Of a stretch of 64,000 nucleotides of DNA, positions 21,030 through 31,678 are shown one piece after another. Positions within the stretch are counted from its first letter, which is position 1. Each line of letters begins with the position of its first letter. The notes beneath the pieces were generated by a model. That model was not told where the DNA came from. It did not search any database and saw only the letters and a list, made by a program, of their open reading frames with translations. The stretch covers positions 1-64,000 of the forward strand of contig PUNZ01000173.1 in NCBI GenBank assembly GCA_003551945.1. Reading direction: 5' to 3'. The translations under genes and the position numbers were made by a program. This DNA comes from Halovenus sp. (GTDB lineage Archaea > Halobacteriota > Halobacteria > Halobacteriales > Haloarculaceae).

Positions 21030-22271
21030 ATGTCAGATGACAAATTATTACACGAGGGGGATGCACAGGAACGGACTATCAAAACGGCTGGACAAATTGT
21101 CAAATACAGCCGTGAGATTTATCACCTCGAATCCGTCGAGGAGGTCGCCAACCTCACGTTAGAAGCAACGCCACACTTCATTGACGGGCACCCAACACCA
21201 ACGCTCTTTGAGATACGCGATGGGGCGGTACGAATGCTTGCCAGTATGGCCGTTGACGCGGACAATGAAGAGGGGACTGATTCGCTCGCTAACACCGCGT
21301 ACGAAACACAATCGGTTGTTGTCTGTGCCGGCCCGGGGACGGAATTTGCGTATCAAAGCGAAGACCTGCAGTTCGTTTCACCAAGCGAGTATGAGAGAGA
21401 CACAGATGGAACCGTCACTGTTGCAGCCCCAACAGTGTACACTGATGACGCCGGGGACTCTGGTGCGGTATTACTTGTCCGATGGCGCTCGCTTCCAACC
21501 GTTGAGATGTATCACGTCAAGCCAGTTGATTACCTTGCAGAGCACGTGGCGACCGCGATCGTCAACATCCGCTCGCGTGAACGACTTGAGCGCGCCAGAA
21601 ACGACCTGGCCAGACGGAAGGAGATGCTCGAAGTGTATGATACATTGCTCCGTCACGACATCGGCAACGACCTGCAGGTAATAAACGGATTTACTGAGGT
21701 TGCTCTGGCAGAGATGGATACCGAATCCCCCGCATATGAGCACATTGAAAGAGTGTACCGTACAGGCCAAGATGCAGCAGCCCTCATCAACGCAGTTGGA
21801 GAGACAATCAAAACACTCCAAGAAGAAGATGAACCAGAGAGACAATCCCTGAGTGCAATTCTCACCGCATCCGTCGAGAATGTCCGCATGAAATTTGACT
21901 CGCTAGAAGTCAAGTACCAGCCATCGGCGTTCGCTTATGATGTGTATGCCGGCGACCTTGCTGAATCTGTCTTTACCAATATTCTCTCGAATGCGGCAGT
22001 TCACAACGACGATGAAGTGACCGTCTGGCTCTCCGCTGAAGACAGTAAATACGGCCACGTCACGGTAACCATCGAAGATGACGGATGTGGGGTTAATGAC
22101 GGACTAGATGAGACACTCTTTCAGATGGGAAAAAAAGGACCGCACAGCGACGGAACAGGGCTTGGTCTTGGGTTAGCACGGACCCTTATTACCGCCTATG
22201 GCGGGTCGATTGAACTCACAGACAGTCAGTATGGTGGCGCTGCGTTCGAAATTACCCTCAAGACAGCGTGA
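21030..22271 (+). CDS. Histidine kinase with N-terminal GAF-like domain
   Basis: TLLRHDIGNDLQVINGF H-box, NILSNAAVHND, GTGLGLGLARTLI. Confidence 0.88.
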   Translation: MSDDKLLHEGDAQERTIKTAGQIVKYSREIYHLESVEEVANLTLEATPHFIDGHPTPTLFEIRDGAVRMLASMAVDADNEEGTDSLANTAYETQSVVVCAGPGTEFAYQSEDLQFVSPSEYERDTDGTVTVAAPTVYTDDAGDSGAVLLVRWRSLPTVEMYHVKPVDYLAEHVATAIVNIRSRERLERARNDLARRKEMLEVYDTLLRHDIGNDLQVINGFTEVALAEMDTESPAYEHIERVYRTGQDAAALINAVGETIKTLQEEDEPERQSLSAILTASVENVRMKFDSLEVKYQPSAFAYDVYAGDLAESVFTNILSNAAVHNDDEVTVWLSAEDSKYGHVTVTIEDDGCGVNDGLDETLFQMGKKGPHSDGTGLGLGLARTLITAYGGSIELTDSQYGGAAFEITLKTA

Positions 22272-22278
22272 AAACCGC

Positions 22279-23034
22279 TTACAGAGAGATGGTTTGTCCA
22301 TCTGCCGCAATCGAAACCTCACCGTCGTAGTGAGTGGAGAGCGAGCTAAGCATCTCCTCGTGTCTCCCCTCCGTATGTGGATAGAGATGAGTCAAGTAGA
22401 GGTCGCCGATAGTCGCATCTGTTTGTGCAAGGACCCTTCCAAGTTGGGATGGGGTCGGATGATTTGAGACATCAAGCGAATCGGGGAACGAACAGTCATG
22501 AACGAGTATGGACGCTCCATCAGCGAACGTAATGAGTTCCTCGAACGCTTCGGTATCTCCAGAGAAGACCAGAGAGTTCTCGCTCGAGGGGTGGGTAATC
22601 CGGTAGGCAAGACACGGCATCGAGTGCCGAGTAAGATGTGTCTGTATGCTAAATCCATCGAGCTCATACTCGTCCATGGGTTCAAATTCGTAAAATGTGA
22701 ACGTGATTCGGTCCTGCATGTACTCGTGGACAGCAAGTAACTCTCTGACGAGTTGCTCGGTTCCGTCAGGGCCAGCAATAGTCAACTCAGTTTCTCCAGC
22801 GAGCCATCGAGCTTTGAGGAGGACTAGTAGGTCAGAAACATGGTCAAGATGATGATGTGTCAAAAGGAGCGTGTCAACTCCCTCGTAGCCACTGTCGGTT
22901 CTGGCAAGCCCATGAAGCACACCGCTTCCGCAATCGATAAGAAGCGTCTCTTCTCCTGCTTCGAGCAAGAGACCAGTTTGAAATCGGGTTCCCGTTGGCA
23001 TTGCACTTCCCGTCCCAATAAACGTGAGTTCCAT
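22279..23034 (-). CDS. MBL-fold metallohydrolase, RNase Z-like
   Basis: MELTFIGTGSAMPTGTRFQTG, LLLTHHHLDHVSD, VFSGDTEAFEEL. Confidence 0.88.
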   Translation of the reverse strand: MELTFIGTGSAMPTGTRFQTGLLLEAGEETLLIDCGSGVLHGLARTDSGYEGVDTLLLTHHHLDHVSDLLVLLKARWLAGETELTIAGPDGTEQLVRELLAVHEYMQDRITFTFYEFEPMDEYELDGFSIQTHLTRHSMPCLAYRITHPSSENSLVFSGDTEAFEELITFADGASILVHDCSFPDSLDVSNHPTPSQLGRVLAQTDATIGDLYLTHLYPHTEGRHEEMLSSLSTHYDGEVSIAADGQTISL

Positions 23035-23166
23035 GCCTACTTACAAACAGGCAGGAAAGTTAGGTGTTAACCCCAACCACCAGAACTGGTGCTGCTCACC
23101 TTCGGTAGTTTTAATTATCTGAGCGTCGGCAATCTGAGTACACATATCGTGCTTTTACAGACAGTT

Positions 23167-25272
23167 ATGTCCGATTTAATATCTAATTTTGGTGTCGGAT
23201 TCGAGTTGGAGCCGTTGAACTTCCTGTATGAATCACCAGGCTGGCCGGTTGAGGAGCCCGTGCTCATTTTCACCCTTGCACTGTTGGCATTCCTCGTTGG
23301 GCCGTTGGTAATAGAGCGATTGGGCCAGCCGGGGATTGTGGGGATTGTTCTTCTCGGTGCAGCGCTGGGCCCCGGTGGATTAAACCTTCTTGAGGAGTCG
23401 GAGACAATCGTCCTCCTTGGAAACGTCGGCCTGGTCTATCTCCTCTTTACTGTCGGATTGGAGATGGATTTGCGTGGGTTCAAACAAGACCCGGACAGCG
23501 CCGCAATATTCGGGTTGACAAGTTTTTTCGTTCCGTTTACTCTCGGGACTGGCGCTGGTGTTGTCCTGTTGGACCTTGATATCTGGGCAGCGCTGTTGTT
23601 GGCTGCAGTGTTTGCCTCGCACACGCTGCTTGCATATCCGATTGCGAACAAATATGGTGTGACGAAAAACCGGGCGGTGACGGCAGTGTTTGGCGGGATT
23701 CTCTTTACCGATACACTTGCGTTAATTATTCTCGCGCTGGTTGTCGGTGGCCATGATGGGGGGCTGACGCCGATACTGTTGCTGGATATTGCCCTGTCGT
23801 TGGTCATTCTTTTCGGTGCAACCTGGTTCGTTGTTGGCAGAACAGCACGGTGGTTTTTCCAAAACTTTAGCGAGGAGAGTTACTTTGAGTTCCTTTTCGT
23901 CGCGGTGGTTTTCTTCGCCGCTGCGTCCCTTGCAGAGTTACTTGATATCGCAGCCATTCTCGGGGCGTTCGTTGCGGGGATCGCGCTCAATCGGTTGATT
24001 CCACCGGGTGGAACGCTGATGACCCGTATCGAGTTTGTCGGAAATGCCCTCTTCATCCCGTTTTTCCTCCTCTGGGTCGGAATCTTGGTCGACCCAGCAG
24101 TGATTCTGGACGGTCCACGGACGCTCCAAGTGGCCGGTGTCATCATCGTCGTCATGTTCATCGGTAAATGGCTCGCCGCACAGGCAGTTGGAACCGTTAA
24201 AGGATACGATGGAAATGAGCGCAGCGTGATATTTGGCCTCTCAACTGGACAGGCCGCTGCTGCACTTGCAGTGACGATTATCGGCGTCGAGGAAGGGCTC
24301 TTTTCCGAAGCGGTCCTCAACGCTGTCGTCCTCCTGTTGTTAGTAACGGCAATCATCAGTCCATGGCTGACCCGTCGTGCAAGCAACAAGTTGGCACTGG
24401 CTCGGGAAGCGACGGAAGATGATGGTGAGGTAACAGACCCCAGAATTCTGTTGCCACTCTCTCATCACGCAGAACAACAGCGACGGTTGCTTGAGTTCTC
24501 TTTTGTGCTCAAATCGGAGACGAAAGAACAACCGGTGAATGTACTAACCGTTATCAGCCCATCAGGTGGCGAAGAGGAGACCGAACAACGTGTTGCAGAG
24601 ACGCGTGAATCGATGGGTGACCTTGTCGAGATTGGTAACGAAGCGGATGTACAGCTTGAAACGGAGACCCGCGTGAACCATAATCCGGCATCAGGAATCG
24701 TCCGTGGCTCGGTGGAGGTCCAAGCTGACATGATTCTGATGGGCTGGGACGCCAAACAGTCGCTGACCCACCGAATGTTCGGGAGCGTTATCGACAGAGT
24801 GCTCGAACGCACGCGGGTGCCGGTGTTGATCGCCCGGCTTGGCCACCCGATTAATACGACCGAACGGATGTTTGTGGTTGTCCCTCACGGGGTCGATACG
24901 CAGGAAGGCTTTTTCGAGGGAGTTCATTTCGTAAAAAAGATTGCAGACCGAGTGAACGCTGAGCTGGAGGTGTTGCTCATTGGCAGTAGCGAAGACCAGT
25001 ATAACCGGCTGTTTGAACTCGTTGAGCCCGAACTTGAGGCGACGTTCACAGAACTTGAGTCATGGAACAAACTACTCCCATACCTCGAAGACACATCCAA
25101 CGAGAATGACCTAGTCACCGTCCTCTCACCACGACAGGGACGTGTTGGGTGGCACGAACGGCTTCGGACCCTTCCGGTTGATTTGGAAGGTTTGCCACCA
25201 GCATCGTTTGTCGTCGTGACGCTCCGCGAAGACGATCCAGAGTACGACCGGAAGTTCCTCCAATACGGCTAA
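23167..25272 (+). CDS. CPA2-type cation:proton antiporter fused to UspA-like domains
   Basis: About 12 TM helices (LGQPGIVGIVLLGAALGP...), then MILMGWDAKQSLTHRMFGSVIDRVLERTRVPVLIAR UspA signature. Confidence 0.88.
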   Translation: MSDLISNFGVGFELEPLNFLYESPGWPVEEPVLIFTLALLAFLVGPLVIERLGQPGIVGIVLLGAALGPGGLNLLEESETIVLLGNVGLVYLLFTVGLEMDLRGFKQDPDSAAIFGLTSFFVPFTLGTGAGVVLLDLDIWAALLLAAVFASHTLLAYPIANKYGVTKNRAVTAVFGGILFTDTLALIILALVVGGHDGGLTPILLLDIALSLVILFGATWFVVGRTARWFFQNFSEESYFEFLFVAVVFFAAASLAELLDIAAILGAFVAGIALNRLIPPGGTLMTRIEFVGNALFIPFFLLWVGILVDPAVILDGPRTLQVAGVIIVVMFIGKWLAAQAVGTVKGYDGNERSVIFGLSTGQAAAALAVTIIGVEEGLFSEAVLNAVVLLLLVTAIISPWLTRRASNKLALAREATEDDGEVTDPRILLPLSHHAEQQRRLLEFSFVLKSETKEQPVNVLTVISPSGGEEETEQRVAETRESMGDLVEIGNEADVQLETETRVNHNPASGIVRGSVEVQADMILMGWDAKQSLTHRMFGSVIDRVLERTRVPVLIARLGHPINTTERMFVVVPHGVDTQEGFFEGVHFVKKIADRVNAELEVLLIGSSEDQYNRLFELVEPELEATFTELESWNKLLPYLEDTSNENDLVTVLSPRQGRVGWHERLRTLPVDLEGLPPASFVVVTLREDDPEYDRKFLQYG

Positions 25273-25320
25273 CGGAAATTCTTCTAATACGGCTTATAGC
25301 TACGATCGGCGGCGCAAGCA

Positions 25321-27000
25321 TCACGTGTCTGCTTCCCACTGATTGCGGAGTTCTTTTCGCTGTATTTTACCGGTTGAAGTCTGTGGCAGCGACTCCACGA
25401 CATGGATTGCGGCTGGATACTCATATTGCGCCAGACGCTCTCGCACGCGCTCTTGAATTTCTCTTCGGAGCGTATCATGGTCGGTTGTTTCCTCCTTAGT
25501 CAAAACGACATACGCGTGGATTTCCTCGCCAACGGTTTCATCAGGAACACCGATAACGCCAGCCTGTTCGACCTGTGGGTGAGAGAGAATCGTCTGTTCA
25601 ATCTCCGTTGGCCCGACCCGGTACCCTTTTGAGAGGATGATATCGTCTTTCCGGGAGACGAACCAGAGAGAGCCGTCCTCGTCCTGTTTCGCCAGGTCAC
25701 CGGTGAGATACCATCCGTCTGCGGTCTGTTTCTCCGCCGTCGCCCCTGGGTTGTTCCAGTATTCGGTAAAAAAGACGCGCTCATCAGCCGGCTTGACTGC
25801 AATCTCACCGATAGTGTCTGTCTGCAGCGGTTCGTGCGTCTCGGGGTCTACAACCGCCACCTCGTATCCTGGAAGGGGTTTTCCCATGCTCCCTGCTTGT
25901 GCCTCAAACCACCGAGCACAGTTACCAACACAGAGATTCAACTCTGTCTGGCCGTAAAATTCGTTGAGCGAGACGTTTTCGAACGCCTCATCCACCCAGT
26001 CCATAATTTCTGGCGTCAGCGGCTCTCCAGCGGCAGCGAGCGTCTGTAACGACAGGTCGTAGATTTCTTCGGGCTCAGAAATACTCATCAACAGTCGAAG
26101 GGCAGTTGGGGGCATGAATGCGTGTGTAACCGCCTGCTCTGAAAGATGGGAAAAAACCTGCGTCGGGTCGAACGCATCCCGAGGCCACCCAACGACCGTC
26201 GCACCATAATGCCAACCAGCAAACAGCGTCCCACCAAGTGCTGCGCCCCATGCCCAATCTGCAGGCGTCCACAGCGTTCCCGCTGTGAGGGACTGGTCAA
26301 AGTAATTGAAAGCCGCCGCTGCCCGCCCCAGCCACAGGGCATGACTGTGTAAAACTCCTTTCGGCGGGCCGGTGCTCCCGCTCGTGTACATAATCGCAGA
26401 TGGCGTCTCTGGTGTGGAATCGTATACTTCTGTGTGCGAGGATTGGTCTGCAAGGAGGGTCTCAAATCCGATGATTTCTTCGCTTGATTTGTCACCGACC
26501 TCGATGACATGTTCTAAGCGCTCGCAGTGTCCTCGAATTTCCTGAATGGTCTCGCTCACAGCTGGGTCAACGACGACTGCCCGCGCACCGCTATCGGCAA
26601 GGCGATACTGTAACGCATCCGAACCAAACAGCACTGTCAGCGGAACTGAGACCGCCCCAAGTTTCCAGTTGGCGAGATGCGTGAGTGGATTCGCCGGTTT
26701 TTGTGGGACGACGACACCGACACGGTCACCGGCTTCAATACCCAGTTCACGGAACCCATTAGCAAGTTTGCTGGAAAGAGTATCCAACTCCCGGAACGTG
26801 TAGCTTCGCTCGACTGATGGTGCGCTTGAAGATTTTGTGTTTGTTTCTGTAGACGTGCAGTATCTCAGCGCCTCACGGTCTGGGTCCGAGTGCTTTTGCA
26901 CAAAATCCACAGCAGGGTTGTAACTATCTGGGAGGGTCCAAGAAAATGAGTTTTGGGCGGTTTCGTAGGTGTCGTACGGTTCCATCACTCGCCATGACAT
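25321..27000 (-). CDS. Acyl-CoA synthetase (AMP-forming)
   Basis: MYTSGSTGPPKGVLHSH, DGWYLTGDLAKQDEDGSLWFVSRKDDIILSKGYRVGP, TGKIQRKELR. Confidence 0.94.
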   Translation of the reverse strand: MSWRVMEPYDTYETAQNSFSWTLPDSYNPAVDFVQKHSDPDREALRYCTSTETNTKSSSAPSVERSYTFRELDTLSSKLANGFRELGIEAGDRVGVVVPQKPANPLTHLANWKLGAVSVPLTVLFGSDALQYRLADSGARAVVVDPAVSETIQEIRGHCERLEHVIEVGDKSSEEIIGFETLLADQSSHTEVYDSTPETPSAIMYTSGSTGPPKGVLHSHALWLGRAAAAFNYFDQSLTAGTLWTPADWAWGAALGGTLFAGWHYGATVVGWPRDAFDPTQVFSHLSEQAVTHAFMPPTALRLLMSISEPEEIYDLSLQTLAAAGEPLTPEIMDWVDEAFENVSLNEFYGQTELNLCVGNCARWFEAQAGSMGKPLPGYEVAVVDPETHEPLQTDTIGEIAVKPADERVFFTEYWNNPGATAEKQTADGWYLTGDLAKQDEDGSLWFVSRKDDIILSKGYRVGPTEIEQTILSHPQVEQAGVIGVPDETVGEEIHAYVVLTKEETTDHDTLRREIQERVRERLAQYEYPAAIHVVESLPQTSTGKIQRKELRNQWEADT

Positions 27001-27059
27001 ACCGTTGTTTCGGAGAACGGTGATTTATCGCCATTGGTTATGATGGGCAAAAGAGCAGT

Positions 27060-27203
27060 TCAGTTGTATAACTCTACAGTATAATCCGACTGGAGCCATG
27101 CATCGGGTTGCTCTCTATCATACAGAAGCACATCCTCGCTTCCAAGGGTTATCGTTGCATACCGTGATTCTGAATCGTCTAGTGTCTCCATCTGTTCGCT
27201 CAT
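27060..27203 (-). CDS. 47-aa conserved-looking small protein (DUF7331-like)
   Basis: Hand translation: MSEQMETLDDSESRYATITLGSEDVLLYDREQPDAWLQSDYTVELYN*; below the ORF-track length cutoff. Confidence 0.65.
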   Translation of the reverse strand: MSEQMETLDDSESRYATITLGSEDVLLYDREQPDAWLQSDYTVELYN

Positions 27204-27328
27204 GGTTTCGGTTTCGCGTATGGGTGAGTATGACATGCAAGTGTATAACGATTCCCCTCAAACCAGCTGACGGGACACCGGCTAGGCAAATCAAATGAAT
27301 TTTCACTGTTGCACTAAACTGTTCAGTT

Positions 27329-27907
27329 GTGCTCTCGGTACTCACGGTTGCCGCAGGAATTTTTTTGCTGACACATCTTGACACGGTGCTCGTATTACTT
27401 GCATTTGGCACAGCACCGGGGTATGAACCACCGGAAATCATCATTGGACACTTTCTCAGTACTGGGTTTGGTCTCGGTGTCTCAATTACCGGTGCCGTGC
27501 TTGCGACGGAGCTGCTCCACGATTATGCGTTTTTGCTTGGATTACTACCCCTCGTGCTCGGGATACGTGGGCTGTACAACCGGCGTGAGGCAAGCCAGCC
27601 GCTCAAAATCGCCGAACACATGTCACGCCGTCACCGGATTGGGAACGTGACCTTTGCCGGGGTTGGACTTAACGGAGAGAATATCGCGGTTTTTGTCCCC
27701 TTCTTTGCCGGACTGACACTTCTTGAGCTCACTGCAGTGTCTGTTCTATACATTATTGGTGCTGGCCTCGTGGTCGCTGTGGCATTGCTTATTTCACTTC
27801 GAGCGGCAGCGGTTGCTATCCCGGAATGGGTTGAAACAGTCCTTGTTCCCGTTGTGCTGATTCTCGTTGGTCTCTACGTCTTTGGGGCTGGGTGGGTTGC
27901 GGCGTAG
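27329..27907 (+). CDS. CadD-like cadmium resistance/transport family membrane protein
   Basis: GTG start; TM-rich, LTVAAGIFLLTHLDTVLVLLAF..., internal NGENIAVFVPFFAGL repeat motif. Confidence 0.65.
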   Translation: MLSVLTVAAGIFLLTHLDTVLVLLAFGTAPGYEPPEIIIGHFLSTGFGLGVSITGAVLATELLHDYAFLLGLLPLVLGIRGLYNRREASQPLKIAEHMSRRHRIGNVTFAGVGLNGENIAVFVPFFAGLTLLELTAVSVLYIIGAGLVVAVALLISLRAAAVAIPEWVETVLVPVVLILVGLYVFGAGWVAA

Positions 27908-27945
27908 CAACTTCTTTTGTGCTGCGAGCGGACTGTACGGATACA

Positions 27946-28275
27946 ATGGACGGCATTATCTTCTTTGCCACCGAGCAACATGACCAAATCGTCGAGTACT
28001 ACACAGACCTTGGGGCAACCGTCTGGCGGGAACAGCCCGACTGCACGATTTTGGAGATAGGAACCTGTAAGGTCGGCTTTTGTGCCAGAGAGACTGCAGA
28101 TACCGACGGAATACTCACCTTTGTTTATCCCGACAGGGAGGGAGTGGATAGCATGTATGAACGCAGCAAAGAGACAGCAGATGAACCCCCTCGGTATAAC
28201 GAGAAATACGAGATATACCAGTTTTTTGCGACTGATCCAGAAGGTCGAACTGTTGAGTTTCAGACCTTCGAGTGA
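27946..28275 (+). CDS. VOC (glyoxalase/bleomycin resistance) family protein
   Basis: MDGIIFFATEQHDQIVEYYTDLGATVWREQPDCTILEIG...FFATDPEGRTVEFQTF. Confidence 0.85.
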   Translation: MDGIIFFATEQHDQIVEYYTDLGATVWREQPDCTILEIGTCKVGFCARETADTDGILTFVYPDREGVDSMYERSKETADEPPRYNEKYEIYQFFATDPEGRTVEFQTFE

Positions 28276-28442
28276 GGACACGAACCATCGCAAGCGCCTG
28301 GTTCGATTAACACCCCCTAAATCCGGGCTAATTCGGCTTGAATATCGCCGTGGTTTACCTGTCTTTGGCGTCTCGGACGATATGTAATGCAGACAAATGA
28401 GCGACCAAACAAACGATTGATGAATTCCGACGGGTGTCGACA

Positions 28443-28922
28443 ATGGTGATTGGCTACGTGACCGGTACATTGCGAGGGGTAATTGCATGGAGTCTCGGAT
28501 ATGTGGTTGTCACAGTGCTGTTGCTAGCCGGCTTTCTTGACGAGACCGGATTCCTTGGGACAGCTGCGGATAGCTATCTTGCTGCGCACGTCCTTCCCGG
28601 TATTACCGGGTCGTTTGAATGGCTCGTGTTGCTGCCGGTTGCTATCATCGGTCTGGTCGGATTCCGCCTCGGGAACACAGTTGGCCGCGGCATACTTGGC
28701 AGGGCAAAGGCTTTGATTATGGGTGGAAGCGATTCCCGTTCGTACCGATTCAAAAAGGCCGGGAAGCAGGTGGCAATCTTCGGGGTTGGCTACCTGCTTA
28801 CCACACTCATCGCAGCAACAGTTGTCGGCGTTGGTACCCAGGATGTACTCATTGATACAGCAGGACTACTGGTTGTCGTGGGAATACCGGCAACTGGGAT
28901 AGGCGTTGTCCTTTCCGACTGA
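28443..28922 (+). CDS. Membrane protein of unknown function
   Basis: Four hydrophobic segments; no family recognised. Confidence 0.65.
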   Translation: MVIGYVTGTLRGVIAWSLGYVVVTVLLLAGFLDETGFLGTAADSYLAAHVLPGITGSFEWLVLLPVAIIGLVGFRLGNTVGRGILGRAKALIMGGSDSRSYRFKKAGKQVAIFGVGYLLTTLIAATVVGVGTQDVLIDTAGLLVVVGIPATGIGVVLSD

Positions 28923-29057
28923 GAGGGACGGTGAAGGTTTCTGGGCTGGAATTGTTGCGGTGACTGTGAAAGTTGTTCGCTGAGTGATTGCGTGGCAAGT
29001 AGACCACATATAGAGAACGCTTTGCAGGTATGACACGTATTTTGGACGATAGCGCAG

Positions 29058-29228
29058 CTACGACCGGAATGTCAATCCGACGCCGAACACTGCCAAGGCA
29101 ACAGCGAAGAATGCATATGGTCCACCGGTAGAACCGACAGCGATGATGAGAAGTATCGAAAAGAGAATGACGGCGATTCCCCGGAGCGGCCACACCAGAT
29201 TGGCCGCAGTGTCTATCTCATTGGCCAT
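29058..29228 (-). CDS. 56-aa small membrane protein
   Basis: Hand translation: MANEIDTAANLVWPLRGIAVILFSILLIIAVGSTGGPYAFFAVALAVFGVGLTFRS*; two TM helices; not in ORF track. Confidence 0.6.
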   Translation of the reverse strand: MANEIDTAANLVWPLRGIAVILFSILLIIAVGSTGGPYAFFAVALAVFGVGLTFRS

Positions 29229-29351
29229 TTGAACCACGCAATCGTATTTGAGACCCTCTCAGGGATACTTGCTTCATCAACCGGATGAATTCGGCGTTTC
29301 GATGCATAACTATGTTTGATTCGTTGCCACTAAATGAGTTCGGGGAGCGTC

Positions 29352-30164
29352 TCAATCCGACAATGCACAACTCCCCTGATACGTTCCCTCCGAAACCGAG
29401 GAAATACGCGGTTCGTCCCCACAGACAGGACACTCCGGGTTGGCATTGATGGGAACTGTTTCGAACGAGAGGTCACGGGCATTGTAGACGAGTAACCGGC
29501 CGGCAAGCGTCGTTCCCTCACATAGAATGAGTTTGAGGACTTCGGTTGCCTGAATCATCCCAACGGTTCCGGGAAGAACGCCGAGTACCCCAGCAGTCGA
29601 GCAATCAGGGACGGCACCCTCGGGCGGTGCTTCGGGAAAGAGGCACCGATAGCATGGCTGACCGCCGGTCATCGTTGTTGCCTGTCCTTCGAACTGATAG
29701 ACTGCACCGTGAGAGAGTGGGGTGTCAGTCAACACGCAGGCGTCATTAAGCAAAAACCGGGTAGGGAAGTTGTCGGTTGCATCGACAACGATGTCATAGT
29801 CGGAAAGCAAGTCCATCACCGTCTCGACAGTGACTCGAACAGGATGGCGGTTGACGGTAATATCTGGGTTTAATTCGGAGATAAATTCCGCAGCGCTGTC
29901 GACTTTCTTCCGTCCAACGTCCTCGTTCCGGTGAATAACCTGTCGTTGGAGATTACTCAACTCGACGGTGTCGTCATCTGCGATGCCAAGCGTCCCAACT
30001 CCCGCGGCCGCGAGATATTCGAGAACCGGAGAACCGAGTCCCCCAGCGCCGACGACCAACACAGAGGCATCAAGGAGTGCTGCCTGCCCATCAGGGCCAA
30101 CATCCTCCATGATGACGTGTCGCGAATACCGTTGTAATTGGGTCGCATCGAGTTCCAGCGTCAT
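29352..30164 (-). CDS. ubaA: SAMP-activating E1-like enzyme (ThiF/MoeB family)
   Basis: RYSRHVIMEDVGPDGQAALLDASVLVVGAGGLGSPVLEYLAAAGVG, CYRCLFPEAPPEGAVPDCSTAGVLG, C-terminal CPVCG. Confidence 0.93.
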   Translation of the reverse strand: MTLELDATQLQRYSRHVIMEDVGPDGQAALLDASVLVVGAGGLGSPVLEYLAAAGVGTLGIADDDTVELSNLQRQVIHRNEDVGRKKVDSAAEFISELNPDITVNRHPVRVTVETVMDLLSDYDIVVDATDNFPTRFLLNDACVLTDTPLSHGAVYQFEGQATTMTGGQPCYRCLFPEAPPEGAVPDCSTAGVLGVLPGTVGMIQATEVLKLILCEGTTLAGRLLVYNARDLSFETVPINANPECPVCGDEPRISSVSEGTYQGSCALSD

Positions 30165-30221
30165 TGCTTACCGTATCGCTTCAAGCGCATTGAGCGTACC
30201 GACTAGAATGACCCTCCGTTC

Positions 30222-31604
30222 TCAGTCAGACGTTTCGGGCTCCAGAGAGAACGTCTTTTTCTCGACACTCTGGACCGCTGCTGGTGGAATAGTTTCGCCC
30301 CGAACCTCAACAGGCTGACCCGAGGCGAGTTTGCCGAAGGCCGGTCCCTCTGACACACCCAGCGTGCTAGCCTTGTCTGGGTCGAACCTTTCCGAACGGA
30401 CTGTCACTGTGTTTTCCGCTCGCGTAACCGTATCATACATTGATTCAAGCACACCGACCAGTGTCTCGATAATTCGGTCATATGACTCCATCGCAGACAA
30501 TACGACGGTTCCGGTTGGTCTGGTTCCCCCTTCGGCAGTCATGAAGGCGATTGATTCAGCGTTGATGGCGGCTCTCACTCTGTCACGGTCTCCGCCAACA
30601 GTTTCGGTAAGGAGCTCCTCTGGCAGGCGAACAGTGGTCCACTCGCTTGGCTCGATTTCTGACGCGCTCTGTGCCTGTTCCCCAATACGGAGTCCGTCAG
30701 AAATAGTGGCAATCTCCGCTTCGAGCTGGTTAATAAGAGAAAGCGAAACGCCATCGCTCTCGCGGACCCAGGTTTCGCTGACGACCCGATAGCCCCGTTC
30801 TTTCAGTTGAGGACGGAGCTCTCCGTTGGCTCCATCGAGGACGGCATACTCTGCATTGCTCATCTCGAATGCATGCGTCAGAACGTCTCGGTCAGTCTCA
30901 ACCTCCGACATTGCATCGAGTCCCCAATCAGCAGCGATATGCCCAACAGCCCAGTCCGTCTCACGGACAATCCGTTCGAAGCGCTGTGCATAGTGCCCGC
31001 CGCCAAATCCGACAAGATGCCGACACCGTGTCCCACCCCTGCCTTCTTCGCAGTTATCCGGCTCCACACCACGGAGCGAAAGAATTGCCTTCGCAACCCC
31101 TTTCGCCGCATCGGTGTCTTCCCATTGCTGTTCATCGCTCCCAATCTCAACAAACATTGAGGGTGCACCGACATCGGTCGGTCCGTGATGCGTACACTCC
31201 ATCCCAACGTCGTATCCGTCCGGAGCGAACGTCGCCAGCGACTCGATAACCACAGAGTGAGCGTGTGGACAGGCTCTTGAAAGGGCATTTGGTTGTCCGC
31301 CAAACTCAGCCGGGCCAAAGTTCCCGGTGTGGTGTGCGGTCAACAGCGGGCCAGTATCGCCCGAGTGACGTGAGGCAAAAATCAGCAATGAGGCATCCTC
31401 GAAGGCGTCTGCTGGTCGTTCGAGTTCAAGATGCCAGCCAGCAAACTCACGCATCTCTATCCCATCGACTCGATAGACTGTCCCGCCCCCATCCGCGTCG
31501 GGTCTGGACGTATCACTCGCTTCGTGCCACTCGGCTGCAGACAGCAGTGCATCTCTAATCCTCAAAGAGGCAGTATCCGCACGGGAGATAACGATACCCA
31601 ACAT
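30222..31604 (-). CDS. dtdA: D-aminoacyl-tRNA deacylase, archaeal type
   Basis: MLGIVISRADTASLRIRDAL, FASRHSGDTGPLLTAHHTGNFGPAEFGG, HLVGFGGGHYAQRFERI. Confidence 0.92.
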   Translation of the reverse strand: MLGIVISRADTASLRIRDALLSAAEWHEASDTSRPDADGGGTVYRVDGIEMREFAGWHLELERPADAFEDASLLIFASRHSGDTGPLLTAHHTGNFGPAEFGGQPNALSRACPHAHSVVIESLATFAPDGYDVGMECTHHGPTDVGAPSMFVEIGSDEQQWEDTDAAKGVAKAILSLRGVEPDNCEEGRGGTRCRHLVGFGGGHYAQRFERIVRETDWAVGHIAADWGLDAMSEVETDRDVLTHAFEMSNAEYAVLDGANGELRPQLKERGYRVVSETWVRESDGVSLSLINQLEAEIATISDGLRIGEQAQSASEIEPSEWTTVRLPEELLTETVGGDRDRVRAAINAESIAFMTAEGGTRPTGTVVLSAMESYDRIIETLVGVLESMYDTVTRAENTVTVRSERFDPDKASTLGVSEGPAFGKLASGQPVEVRGETIPPAAVQSVEKKTFSLEPETSD

Positions 31605-31678
31605 GTAATTGTCCGAAATAGCTGGCGCATCAAGTTCAGCGTGACGAATGGGTCGTGACCTAATGTGGAGGTCGGTGT

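Noticed and set aside
27874-28488. 204-aa minus-strand ORF
   Set aside because: Antisense to the VOC-family gene; shadow ORF
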